Under the pieces are notes generated by a model, which saw only the letters and a program-made list of their open reading frames with translations, was not told where the DNA came from and did not search any database. DNA of 64,000 nt from Limobrevibacterium gyesilva (lineage in GTDB: Bacteria; Pseudomonadota; Alphaproteobacteria; Acetobacterales; Acetobacteraceae). This document shows, piece after piece, positions 43,085 to 51,389 of the stretch (the first letter of the stretch is position 1; each line of letters begins with the position of its first letter). A program made the translations under genes and the position numbers. The stretch is from assembly GCF_025989185.1 (NCBI RefSeq), contig NZ_JAPDNT010000001.1, forward strand, positions 310,001 to 374,000, written 5' to 3'.

Positions 43085-45163
43085 ATGCTGACCGCGGATG
43101 TTGATGCGGCTCGTAATTGGCAGAGATTGCTGAGGGATTATCTACCTGGCAGCGATATCGGCCTTGCAATTGGCGTTGTCGCGCTTCTTTCGATGCTCAT
43201 ATTGCCATTGCCGGCCGCCATTCTGGATTTCGGTCTGGCGCTTTCGGTTAGCGCATCGGTGCTCATCTTGATGGTGGCGATGTTTCTCGTCCGACCGCTG
43301 GAGTTCACAAGTTTTCCGACCCTATTGCTGCTGACGACCTTGCTGCGCCTGTCGCTGAATGTGGCAACGACCCGACTGATCCTGTCACACGGGAACGAGG
43401 GGCCATTCTCCGCCGGGCACGTGGTGGCCGCGTTCGGCGGCTTTCTGATGGGCGGCGATGTTCTGATCGGTCTGATCTTGTTTCTCATCCTTCTGGTCGT
43501 CAATTTCATGGTGATCACAAAGGGTTCGGGCCGCATCGCGGAAGTCGCCGCACGCTTCAGCCTGGATGCAATGCCCGGCAAGCAGATGGCCATTGACGCC
43601 GACCTGTCCGCCGGACTGATCGACGAGCCCACTGCGCGGAGGCGGCGCCGGGAACTGGAGCAGGACAGCGGATTCTTCGGAGCGATGGATGGGGCGGCGA
43701 AGTTTGTCAGGGGTGACGCAATTGCCGGTCTCATCATCACGTCGATCAATATCATCGGGGGGCTTGCGATTGGAATTGGCCGGCACGGGATGGGTTTCGC
43801 CTCGGCCGCGAGCACCTACACGACACTGACTGTCGGCGATGGCCTGGTCAGCCAGATTCCGGCGCTCCTGGTGTCCACTGCCGCCGGCATCGTCGTGACG
43901 AAGGGCGGCATGGAGGGCACCACCGACGCGACGCTTGTTCATCAGCTGGGAACGACGAAGCCGCTCGGACTGGCTGGGGCGGCGGCGGCCGTTCTCGCGC
44001 TGATGCCAGGGCTGCCCATGCTCCCATTTCTTGCGTTGGCCGGCCTCGCGGGCGGCGCCGCTTGGCTGCGTCGTGGCCATGGTCGCGCAGAAGACCACGC
44101 AGCCCCCGCGACCCCGATCCCAACCCCGGAGCCGCCGATCTCGGAGGCGCTGCGAATCGATATGATCCGGCTGGAGCTAGGATACGGATTGCTCGGCCTC
44201 GCTGGTGGCGACGCCCCGCGTCTGACCGATCAGATCAAGGGATTGCGCCGGGCAATAGCGGCGGAGTTAGGCTTTGTCATGCCTCCGGTCCGAATACAGG
44301 ACAACATGCAACTGGCGCCGGAGGCCTATTGCATTCGGATCAAGGAGATCGAGGCAGGTGGTGGTGAGATCCGCCCGAGCCGATTCCTGGCCATGGACCA
44401 TCGAGGCGAGTTCCCAAATCTGAATGGCGAAAGGACGACCGAACCGGCCTTTGGACTTGCGGCCCTATGGATTGACGCGAGCGCCCACGAGGAGGCCGTA
44501 TTTCGCGGCTATACTGTCGTCGACGCGCCAAGCGTACTCGCGACGCATCTGACTGAGGTTGTGAAACAATGCCTCTCCGACCTTTTGTCATATGCGGAGA
44601 CGGAAAAGCTCCTCGAAGGCTTGCCGCCGGAGAACCAGAAGCTCGTCGCAGAGCTCATTCCAACGCAGATCGCCATTGGCGGGGTTCAGCGCGTGCTGCA
44701 ATCCCTTCTCAACGAGCGCGTGTCTATTCGAGACCTCCCCACCATTCTGGAGGGTGTCCAGGAAGCGTGCGCAAGTCAGATAAGGGCGATCCCGGCGCTG
44801 GTCGGTCATGTGCGCGCACGATTGGCTCGGCAGATCAGCGATAGCCACGTGGGCGGCGGAGGCTATATTCCACTGGTCACGCTTTCACCGGAATGGGAGA
44901 TGGCATTCGCCGAGTCGTTGGTCGGGCCTGCCGAGGATCGCCAGCTCACAATGGCGCCGTCAAAACTGACGGAGTTCATGCAGCGTTTGCGGTCGACATT
45001 CGATGCTGCGGTCCAGTCCGGCGATGCTCCGGTACTACTGACCAGCGGGCATATCCGACACCACGTCCGCGCCGTCGTCGACCGGATTCGACCCACCACC
45101 CCGGTGCTCGCTCAAGCGGAGATCTATCCCCGGGCCCGCATCCGAACGGTCGGGAGTATATGA
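43085..45163 (+). CDS. flhA: flagellar export gate protein FlhA
   Basis: Membrane component of the flagellar type III export gate, 692 aa. Eight or so membrane helices occupy the first 330 residues. The FHIPEP signature region includes ITKGSGRIAEVAARFSLDAMPGKQMAIDADLSAGLID. The cytosolic domain follows (ALRIDMIRLELGYGLLGLAGGDAPRLTDQIKGLRR ... VVDAPSVLATHLTEVVKQCLSDLLSYAE). Length is typical. It is 6 bp after flbD. No flhB, fliR or fliQ follows; the cluster ends here. Confidence 0.96.
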   Translation: MLTADVDAARNWQRLLRDYLPGSDIGLAIGVVALLSMLILPLPAAILDFGLALSVSASVLILMVAMFLVRPLEFTSFPTLLLLTTLLRLSLNVATTRLILSHGNEGPFSAGHVVAAFGGFLMGGDVLIGLILFLILLVVNFMVITKGSGRIAEVAARFSLDAMPGKQMAIDADLSAGLIDEPTARRRRRELEQDSGFFGAMDGAAKFVRGDAIAGLIITSINIIGGLAIGIGRHGMGFASAASTYTTLTVGDGLVSQIPALLVSTAAGIVVTKGGMEGTTDATLVHQLGTTKPLGLAGAAAAVLALMPGLPMLPFLALAGLAGGAAWLRRGHGRAEDHAAPATPIPTPEPPISEALRIDMIRLELGYGLLGLAGGDAPRLTDQIKGLRRAIAAELGFVMPPVRIQDNMQLAPEAYCIRIKEIEAGGGEIRPSRFLAMDHRGEFPNLNGERTTEPAFGLAALWIDASAHEEAVFRGYTVVDAPSVLATHLTEVVKQCLSDLLSYAETEKLLEGLPPENQKLVAELIPTQIAIGGVQRVLQSLLNERVSIRDLPTILEGVQEACASQIRAIPALVGHVRARLARQISDSHVGGGGYIPLVTLSPEWEMAFAESLVGPAEDRQLTMAPSKLTEFMQRLRSTFDAAVQSGDAPVLLTSGHIRHHVRAVVDRIRPTTPVLAQAEIYPRARIRTVGSI

Positions 45164-45265
45164 TGGACCGCGGCCGCAGAAGCGGCATCGGGATGAATTA
45201 TTGCTGTCGAAACCCGAAAGACCGTGGCCACCCCGCGAGTGAGTGGGCGCCTCGTGTAAAGTCTT
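45164..45265 (+). other. short spacer after flhA
   Basis: About 100 bp between the flhA stop and the start of the IS remnant. A 38-codon frame begins at 45163 but has no recognisable product. I see no clear terminator. Confidence 0.3.
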
Positions 45266-45950
45266 CAGAGACTGTTTGAAAATGGCTGTGGCGCCTCGGC
45301 TTGGAGCGACTCAAGCCTGGGACGTGGACCCGAACAAACCATGGCGGGATGGCGGATATCGCCCGCAAGGCGAAGCGGTATCCCACGAAGCGCGAATAAA
45401 GGCGCATTCAGCCCTCGTGTCCTAAACATTGAGGCGTTGGTGGAAGCTGCCTGTGGATATCTACGGGATCCTCGACGCAATCTGCAACACTGCCGACGGT
45501 AGCGGCGGCTGGGCATGCTGCCGGCCAAATTCGGCGCTCGGCAGGCGGAGTATTGGTGGTTTGGGTGAATCGCGGTGTCGACGGGACTGAACCGGCGGCA
45601 GTAAGTGCCGGGGCGCCCGCGGTACCGACGACCGAAATCGCACTCGTAGGCGCTGTGATGTGCCTGTCCGGACGAGCATGGACAGCACCCTGCTGACAGC
45701 ATCGCACCACGAGCTGCGCGCATCACCGCGCCGCCGGCCCAAACGGGGGACCTATCGCCCGGATCTTGGCTCTTCGCACCCTGGCGTAACGATCAGACTT
45801 CATTCCGAGGCCGATGCCCATGGCCTGCCGCGTGGACGGCCGAACGCCGGGCGAGATCCAGGATGCCCGAGTTGCCGCCGGACGAACCAACGCCGCGCGG
45901 CAACCGCCAATCGGCCGCCTGGCATCTGGCCGGACGTTCAACACCGTGAG
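45266..45950 (+). pseudogene. IS5-family transposase remnant, heavily decayed
   Basis: The left edge GAGACTGTTTGAAAATGGC at 45266 has the look of an IS5/IS427-type terminus. Downstream fragments in changing frames resemble an IS5 transposase. GMLPAKFGARQAEYWWF (about 45510-45565) resembles the RDLPxxFGPWxTVYxxF region. MDSTLLTASHH, then YRPDLGSSHPGVTIRLHSEADAHGLPRG (about 45678-45840), resembles the DSTxxRAHQ and GRSRGGxTTKIHxxADAHGLP catalytic region. Multiple stops and frame changes are present and no right terminus was found. Confidence 0.55.
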
Positions 45951-46100
45951 CAGCGCATCTTGACGCCACGAATGGCAAACATCTAGCCTGCGTCACGTAT
46001 CAGGGAACGTCGTATCGCATTGCAGAATACAAGCGATCCGCTGGCCCTTGCCGCGAAGCTTGCGCCCATACGAGGCGTCCTAGAATAGGGAGACAGTGGC
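45951..46100 (+). promoter_or_regulatory. leader of the family-5 binding-protein gene with candidate IclR-regulon site
   Basis: It contains GGGAACGTCGTATCG at 46003-46017. The last 11 bases match the right part of the perfect palindrome CGATACGTCGTATCG found at 58529-58543. A GGGAGA ribosome site lies about 8 bp before the ATG at 46101. Confidence 0.5.
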
Positions 46101-47690
46101 ATGTTCACACGTCGTTCAGTACTCGCGGCGGCTTCCGCCGCCGTGGTTCCGCTGCCGCGCGCGGCGCAGGCCGAGACGCCCGACAATGCCGTGGTGATGG
46201 CCACGCGCATTGACGACGCCGCGAGTTTCGACCCGGCGGAGGCTTATGAGTATACAACCGGCGAAGTGGCCGCGAATTGCTACCAGCGCCTGGTTCGCCC
46301 CGCCGACGCGGATGCCAGCCAGATTGTTGGCGATCTGGCCGAGTCCTGGGAAGTCTCGCCGGACGGCCGGACCTTCACCTTCCGCCTCAAGCCGGGCTGC
46401 CGCTTTGCCAGCGGCAACGCGGTGACGGCCGACGATGTGGCGTTCTCGCTGCGCCGCGCCGTGGTGCTCGCCAAATCACCTGTGTTCATCCTGACGCAGA
46501 TCGGCCTTACCGCTGATAATGTCGAGACACGCGTACGCGCGGTGAACCCGCAGACGCTGGAGATCGAATGCGGCGAGGCCGTGGCGCCGACCTTCTTTCT
46601 CTACTCGATATCGGCGGGCATCGGCGGTGTCGTCGAACGCGCCGTTGTGGTCGCGCACGCCCAGGGCAACGATCTGGGCAATGCCTGGCTGAAACAGAAC
46701 ACCGCTGGCTCCGGCCCTTTCCTTATGCGGTCCTGGCGAGCCAGCGAAAGCATTACGCTGGATGCCAACCCCCATGCCGTCACGCCGCCGCGGATCCGGC
46801 GCGTGGTCATCCGCCACCTGCCCGAGCCCGCCACGCAGTTGCTTACCTTGCAGCGGCGGGACGTGGATATCGCCCGCCGGCTCGGCACCGAGGAACTGGG
46901 CCGCGCCGACACCGACAAGGACCTGCGCATCACCTCCAGCCCGAAGGCCAGCCTGCTCTATGTCGGTTTGTCGCAACGCCACCCCGCCTTGGCGCGGCCC
47001 GAGGTGCGGCAGGCGATCAAGACGGCGATCGACTATGACGCGATCCAGAAGAATCTGGTTCGCCGGACCTATGTCGTGCATCAGTCGCACCAACCGAAGG
47101 GCTTTCCCAGCGCGCTCGATGAACGGCCATTCTCGCGCCGCCTGGATCATGCGCGTGCCCTGATGCGCCAGGCAGGCTTCGCCGATGGGTTCGAGGCGAC
47201 CCTGGACTATATCTCGGCGAGCCCGTTCGCCGATCTCGCCCAGGCTATCCAGGGGAACCTGGCGGATATCGGCATTCGCGTGCGCATGATGCCCGGCGAG
47301 GGCAGGCAGGTGCTGAGCCGCTACCGAGCGCGGCAGACGGATATGGTGCTCACGCGCTGGGGTTCGGACTTCCTCGACCCCCACAACAACGTGGACTTCG
47401 TGCTGTTCAATCCCGACAACACCGAGAACAGCCGCACCCGCAATGCCGCATGGCGCAATGGCTTCCAGGATGCCGAGGTCAACCGGAAGATCCTTGCCGC
47501 CAAGGTGGAGCCGAACCCCGAAAAGCGGCTCGACGCCTATCGCGAACTGCAGCGCTACGATTGGGAACATGGGCCGAATGTCTGGCTGCTGCAGGAGGTG
47601 GAGACTACCGTCACCAACCGCCGCACCAGCGGCCTGCATGTCGGGCTACTGTTCGACGGCACGCAGTACCGGCAGCTCCAGAAGGCTTAA
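46101..47690 (+). CDS. ABC transporter substrate-binding protein, family 5 (peptide/opine type)
   Basis: Periplasmic oligopeptide-type binding protein of 529 aa. It has a Tat-like signal (FTRRSVLAAASAAVVPLPRAAQA). Conserved features include VVMATRIDDAASFDPAEAYEYTTGEVAANCYQRLVR, LAESWEVSPDGRTFTFRLKPGCRFASGNAVTADDVAFSLRR and GSGPFLMRSW, the SBP_bac_5 signature. It converges on the fused ATPase of the ABC importer. That operon encodes its own second binding protein, so this is a likely alternative receptor for the same permease. An operator-like site upstream links it to the IclR-controlled operon. Confidence 0.9.
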   Translation: MFTRRSVLAAASAAVVPLPRAAQAETPDNAVVMATRIDDAASFDPAEAYEYTTGEVAANCYQRLVRPADADASQIVGDLAESWEVSPDGRTFTFRLKPGCRFASGNAVTADDVAFSLRRAVVLAKSPVFILTQIGLTADNVETRVRAVNPQTLEIECGEAVAPTFFLYSISAGIGGVVERAVVVAHAQGNDLGNAWLKQNTAGSGPFLMRSWRASESITLDANPHAVTPPRIRRVVIRHLPEPATQLLTLQRRDVDIARRLGTEELGRADTDKDLRITSSPKASLLYVGLSQRHPALARPEVRQAIKTAIDYDAIQKNLVRRTYVVHQSHQPKGFPSALDERPFSRRLDHARALMRQAGFADGFEATLDYISASPFADLAQAIQGNLADIGIRVRMMPGEGRQVLSRYRARQTDMVLTRWGSDFLDPHNNVDFVLFNPDNTENSRTRNAAWRNGFQDAEVNRKILAAKVEPNPEKRLDAYRELQRYDWEHGPNVWLLQEVETTVTNRRTSGLHVGLLFDGTQYRQLQKA

Positions 47691-47712
47691 CCCGCCCTCG
47701 CGTACGATGTAT

Positions 47713-47778
47713 GGGCGGCCGATGCCGCCCATCCACCGGCTCATGCCAGAGGTCATGCTGAATGGCCTCTGGTATGAG
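47713..47778. terminator. paired hairpins between convergent genes
   Basis: GGGCGGC-CGAT-GCCGCCC at 47713-47730, then a 13-bp stem at 47740-47752 and 47766-47778 (CTCATGCCAGAGG with CCTCTGGTATGAG, one G-T pair). No long T-tract follows on either strand. Probable bidirectional terminators for the binding-protein gene and the ATPase gene. Confidence 0.5.
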
Positions 47779-47859
47779 AGCGCGTTCGTTTCAAACGAAC
47801 ATGTTCACCTGTGTGACGGCACACCGGCTTGCTGTTGGGGCGAGCAATTTTATCAGACG

Positions 47860-47877
47860 GGCGAGGGCAGCCTCGCC
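47860..47877 (-). terminator. hairpin just after the fused ATPase gene
   Basis: GGCGAGG-GCAG-CCTCGCC at 47860-47877, 10 bp beyond the ATPase stop codon. Read leftward it is followed by CGTCTGATAAAATTG, a weakly T/A-rich run, so it could end the long leftward operon. Confidence 0.4.
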
Positions 47878-47887
47878 TGAGGTTGCT

Positions 47888-49555
47888 CTACAGCGTCATT
47901 GTGGCCCGATCCGCCACCGGAGCTCCGCCGCCGATGCCCAGCCACGACCGGCCCGGGATCGAATCGAGCAGCCCACGAGTGTATTCATGCTGTGGATCGC
48001 CGAATATCTGCCGCGTCGAACCAATCTCCACGATGACGCCGCCGCGCATGACGGCAATACGGTCGCATATCCGGCTGGCGACGCGCAGGTCGTGGGTGAT
48101 GAACAGCATCGAGAGATTGAGCCGGCGCCGGAGATCGGCCAACAGCTCCAGCACCTGCGCCTGCACCGACACGTCGAGCGCCGAAACCGGCTCGTCCGCC
48201 ACCACAAGTTCGGGATCGAGCGCGAGCGCGCGGGCGATGGCGATGCGCTGGCGCTGCCCGCCGGAGAACTCATGCGGGAAGCGGTCATACGCCCCGACAT
48301 CGAGACCAACCAGGTGCAGCAGTTCCCGCGCCCGGGTCGCGGCCTGGGCGGGGGTCACTCCGTGCCGGATCGGCGTCTCGGTCAGGATGCGGCCCACGCG
48401 ATGGCGCGGATTGAGCGAGGCGAAAGGATCCTGGAACACCATCTGGATCGATTTGCGCAATCCGAGCAGGCGGGCGCCTCGTGCGGTGCGGATCTCCTGC
48501 CCGCGGAACGCCAGCTCTCCGCCGTCCGCAGGCAACAGCCGCACGACAAGCTGACCGAGCGTTGTCTTGCCGGATCCGCTCTCGCCTACCAGCCCGACCG
48601 TCTCGCCCTGATGGATGGTCAGCGTCACATCGTCCACGGCCCGCACTTCCCGCTTCCGAAGGCCGAAAAAGCCGGATGCGCTGCGATAGGTCTTGCGCAA
48701 CCCCTTGATCTCCAGCAGCGGCTCCGCTGCGGCGACGGGGCGTGCGTCTTCGGCGCCGTCCTCAAGCCGGCGGACTGCGGCAATCAGCCGCTGCGTGTAG
48801 GGATGCTCCGGCGCATCCAGCACCTTCGCCGCCACGCCATATTCCACCAGGCTGCCATGCTGCATGACCGCCACCTTGTCGGCGATATCCGCCACCACGC
48901 CGAAATCGTGCGTGATGAACAGCACCGAGAGGCGCCGACGCTCCTGGATTTCCCGGATCAGGCGGAGGATCTGTTTCTGCGTCGTCACGTCGAGCGCGGT
49001 GGTAGGCTCGTCGGCGATGAGGATCTCCGGCTCCAGCGCCAGGGCGGCCGCAATCATCACCCGCTGGCGCTGGCCGCCCGACAGGCGGAACGGATAGGCG
49101 CCCAGCAGCGATGGCGGGTCCGGCAAGTGCATCGCCGCAAGCAGCTCCAGCGCACGTTCCCGGCGCGTCCGGCGGTCGGCCATGCCATGCGCGGCCAGGA
49201 CTTCCTCGATCTGCTCGCCGATGGTCAGTACCGGGTTGAGGGCCGTCATTGGCTCCTGGAAGATCATCGAGATGCGCCGTCCGCGGAGCTCCCGGTAGCT
49301 CTCCTCGGGCAGCCGCGTCAGCTCCTGGCCGTCGAACATGATCCGGCCGCCGGCCACGCGCAGCGCCGGTGCCGGCAGCAATCCCATCACCGTGTTGGCG
49401 AGGACGGACTTCCCCGAACCCGACTCGCCGACCACGCACAGCACCTCGCGCCGGCCGAGTGGAAGCGACACGCCCTGCACCGCGAAACGACGGTCCGCCC
49501 CTTCCGGCAAGGCAACGGAAAGATCTTCGATGTTGAGCAAGGGGCCGGCGCTCAT
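47888..49555 (-). CDS. fused dual-ATPase subunit of oligopeptide-type ABC importer (DppD-DppF/GsiA type)
   Basis: Protein of 555 aa with two complete ABC modules in one chain. Module 1 has GESGSGKSVLANTVMGLL, LSGGQRQRVMIAAAL and ILIADEPTTALD. Module 2 begins at about residue 285 with GESGSGKTTLGQLVVRLL, then FSGGQRQRIAIARAL and LVVADEPVSALD. All catalytic residues look intact. The start overlaps the permease stop by 4 bp. Last gene of the leftward ABC operon. Confidence 0.93.
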   Translation of the reverse strand: MSAGPLLNIEDLSVALPEGADRRFAVQGVSLPLGRREVLCVVGESGSGKSVLANTVMGLLPAPALRVAGGRIMFDGQELTRLPEESYRELRGRRISMIFQEPMTALNPVLTIGEQIEEVLAAHGMADRRTRRERALELLAAMHLPDPPSLLGAYPFRLSGGQRQRVMIAAALALEPEILIADEPTTALDVTTQKQILRLIREIQERRRLSVLFITHDFGVVADIADKVAVMQHGSLVEYGVAAKVLDAPEHPYTQRLIAAVRRLEDGAEDARPVAAAEPLLEIKGLRKTYRSASGFFGLRKREVRAVDDVTLTIHQGETVGLVGESGSGKTTLGQLVVRLLPADGGELAFRGQEIRTARGARLLGLRKSIQMVFQDPFASLNPRHRVGRILTETPIRHGVTPAQAATRARELLHLVGLDVGAYDRFPHEFSGGQRQRIAIARALALDPELVVADEPVSALDVSVQAQVLELLADLRRRLNLSMLFITHDLRVASRICDRIAVMRGGVIVEIGSTRQIFGDPQHEYTRGLLDSIPGRSWLGIGGGAPVADRATMTL

Positions 49556-50391
49556 GCCCGCCTCGTGCGTGCGAGCAGCGGGTTGAGCAGGTCAGCCAGG
49601 CCCTGGCCGAGCAGATTCAGGGCCAGCACGGTATAGAAGATGGCCAGGCCGGGAATGGCGCTGAGCCACCAGGCCTGCCGGATCATCGATCGCCCCGCGC
49701 CAATCATGAAACCCCACGTGATGTTGTTGCGGTCGCCGAGCCCAAGGAACGAGAGTGCCGATTCCAGCAGGATGGCGCTGGCCACCATCAGCGAGCCGGT
49801 GACGATGATGGGCGTGAGCGCATTCGGCAGGATGTGGCGCAGGATGATGACATGGGTGGGATGCCCGCCCACCACCGCTGCCTTGACGAAATCGCGCGAG
49901 CGGAGGCTGAGGAATTCCGCCCGCACCAGCCGCGCAACCGGCGGCCAGGAGACCACGGCGATGGCAAGCACGATGGTCCAGATGGAGGGCGACAGCACCG
50001 CCACCAGGACCAGCGCCAGCATGAAGGACGGGATGGTCTGGAAGAATTCCGTCAACCGCATCAGCACATCGTCCACGCGGCCGGCGAAATAGCCGGCCAC
50101 GGCGCCGACGCCGGTGCCGAGCAGCACCGAGCATGCGGTCGAGACCAGGCCCAGCAGCAACGAGGTCCGCGCCCCATGCAGGATGCCGGCGGCCACATCC
50201 CGTCCCAGCGAATCGGTGCCGAACAGGAACCCCTCGTCGAAGGGCCGCACATCCGGCGGCCCCACCATGCTGAGCGGGTCCTCGGGGTACAGCGCCGGCG
50301 CCGCCAGCGTCAGTGCCGCCAGCACGGCCAGCATGCCGCCACCCAGCAGCAGGGCCCAGTGATGCCTGCTCCAGGCGAGAAGATCTTTCAT
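49552..50391 (-). CDS. ABC importer permease, DppC/GsiD type
   Basis: Second permease, 279 aa. Membrane segments include WALLLGGGMLAVLAALTLAAPAL, LLLGLVSTACSVLLGTGVGAVAGYFAG and FMLALVLVAVLSPSIWTIVLAIAVVSW. The coupling loop is VRAEFLSLRSRDFVKAAVVGGHPTHVIILRHILPNALTPIIV, the EAA motif for this family. N-terminal IHGART-type motif appears as ILHGARTSLLLG. Overlaps dppB-like and ATPase genes by 4 bp on both sides. Confidence 0.92.
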   Translation of the reverse strand: MKDLLAWSRHHWALLLGGGMLAVLAALTLAAPALYPEDPLSMVGPPDVRPFDEGFLFGTDSLGRDVAAGILHGARTSLLLGLVSTACSVLLGTGVGAVAGYFAGRVDDVLMRLTEFFQTIPSFMLALVLVAVLSPSIWTIVLAIAVVSWPPVARLVRAEFLSLRSRDFVKAAVVGGHPTHVIILRHILPNALTPIIVTGSLMVASAILLESALSFLGLGDRNNITWGFMIGAGRSMIRQAWWLSAIPGLAIFYTVLALNLLGQGLADLLNPLLARTRRA

Positions 50392-51365
50392 GCCCGCGCC
50401 TCGATGCGCGGATCGACCAGGCTGTAGACGATATCCGCGACCAGGTTGAACAGCAGCACCACCGCCGATGTCACCGCGAAGATCGCAAGCAGCAGGTTGT
50501 AGTCACGCTGTCCGAGCGCCTCGAACGCCAGGCGTCCGACGCCGGGCCAGGCGAACACCGTCTCCGTGACCACGGCTCCCCCCACCAGGGAGCCTGCTTG
50601 CAGGCTGGCCAGGGTGATCACCGGCAGCAGCGCGTTCTTCAGGATGTGCCGGCGCCAGATCCGCGGCTCGCGGATGCCTTTCGCCCGGGCCGTGCGGACG
50701 AAATCGAGCCGCGACACCTCCAGCACCGAGGCCCGCGTCATCCTGACATAGATGGCCACGTAGAACAGGCCGAGGGTGGTGGCCGGCAGGACCAGATGCG
50801 CGGCGATGTCGAAGGCGCGACGCAGTCCCGAGAAGCCGCCGCCGACCGTTTCCAGTCCGTAGGCCGGCAGCCAGCCGAGCTGCACCGAGAACAGCAGGAT
50901 CGCCATGAGCCCGACCCAGAACAGCGGCATGGCGAAGAACACCAGGGCCGTGACGGAAATCGCCATGTCCTGCCAGCGCCCCACCCGGCGCGCCGCCAGC
51001 ACCCCCAGCGCCACGCCGGCGGCCATCGCGAACACGAAGGCGGACAGGGAAAGCAGCAGCGTGGCGGGCAGCCGTTCCGCGATCAGGTCCATCGCCGGGC
51101 GCTGGATGCGGTAGGATTCCCCGAAATCCAGCGTGGCGACACGGCGGACATAGATCGCCAGCTGTTCGTGGATCGGCCGGTCGAGCCCGTAGCGGGCCCG
51201 CACCTCGGACATGAACTGCGGGTCAACCGCCCCCGCCTCCCCGGCGAGCACGGTCGCCGGATCGCCGGGGGCGAGGCGGACGAGGAAGAAGTTCAGCACC
51301 ACGATGCCGAACATCACCAGGACCACCTTCAGCAGGCGCGCGACCACAAACTCGAGCTGGCGCAT
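50388..51365 (-). CDS. ABC importer permease, DppB/GsiC type
   Basis: First permease, 325 aa. It opens MRQLEFVVARLLKVVLVMFGIVVLNFFLVRLAPGDPATVLAG, typical of DppB. The cytosolic loop YVRMTRASVLEVSRLDFVRTARAKGIREPRIWRRHILKNALLPVIT is the family EAA motif. Ribosome site GGAGGAC lies about 9 bp before the ATG at 51365. It follows the binding-protein gene by 24 bp. Confidence 0.93.
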   Translation of the reverse strand: MRQLEFVVARLLKVVLVMFGIVVLNFFLVRLAPGDPATVLAGEAGAVDPQFMSEVRARYGLDRPIHEQLAIYVRRVATLDFGESYRIQRPAMDLIAERLPATLLLSLSAFVFAMAAGVALGVLAARRVGRWQDMAISVTALVFFAMPLFWVGLMAILLFSVQLGWLPAYGLETVGGGFSGLRRAFDIAAHLVLPATTLGLFYVAIYVRMTRASVLEVSRLDFVRTARAKGIREPRIWRRHILKNALLPVITLASLQAGSLVGGAVVTETVFAWPGVGRLAFEALGQRDYNLLLAIFAVTSAVVLLFNLVADIVYSLVDPRIEARA

Positions 51366-51389
51366 GTCCAGGTCCTCCGGCGGATCGCC

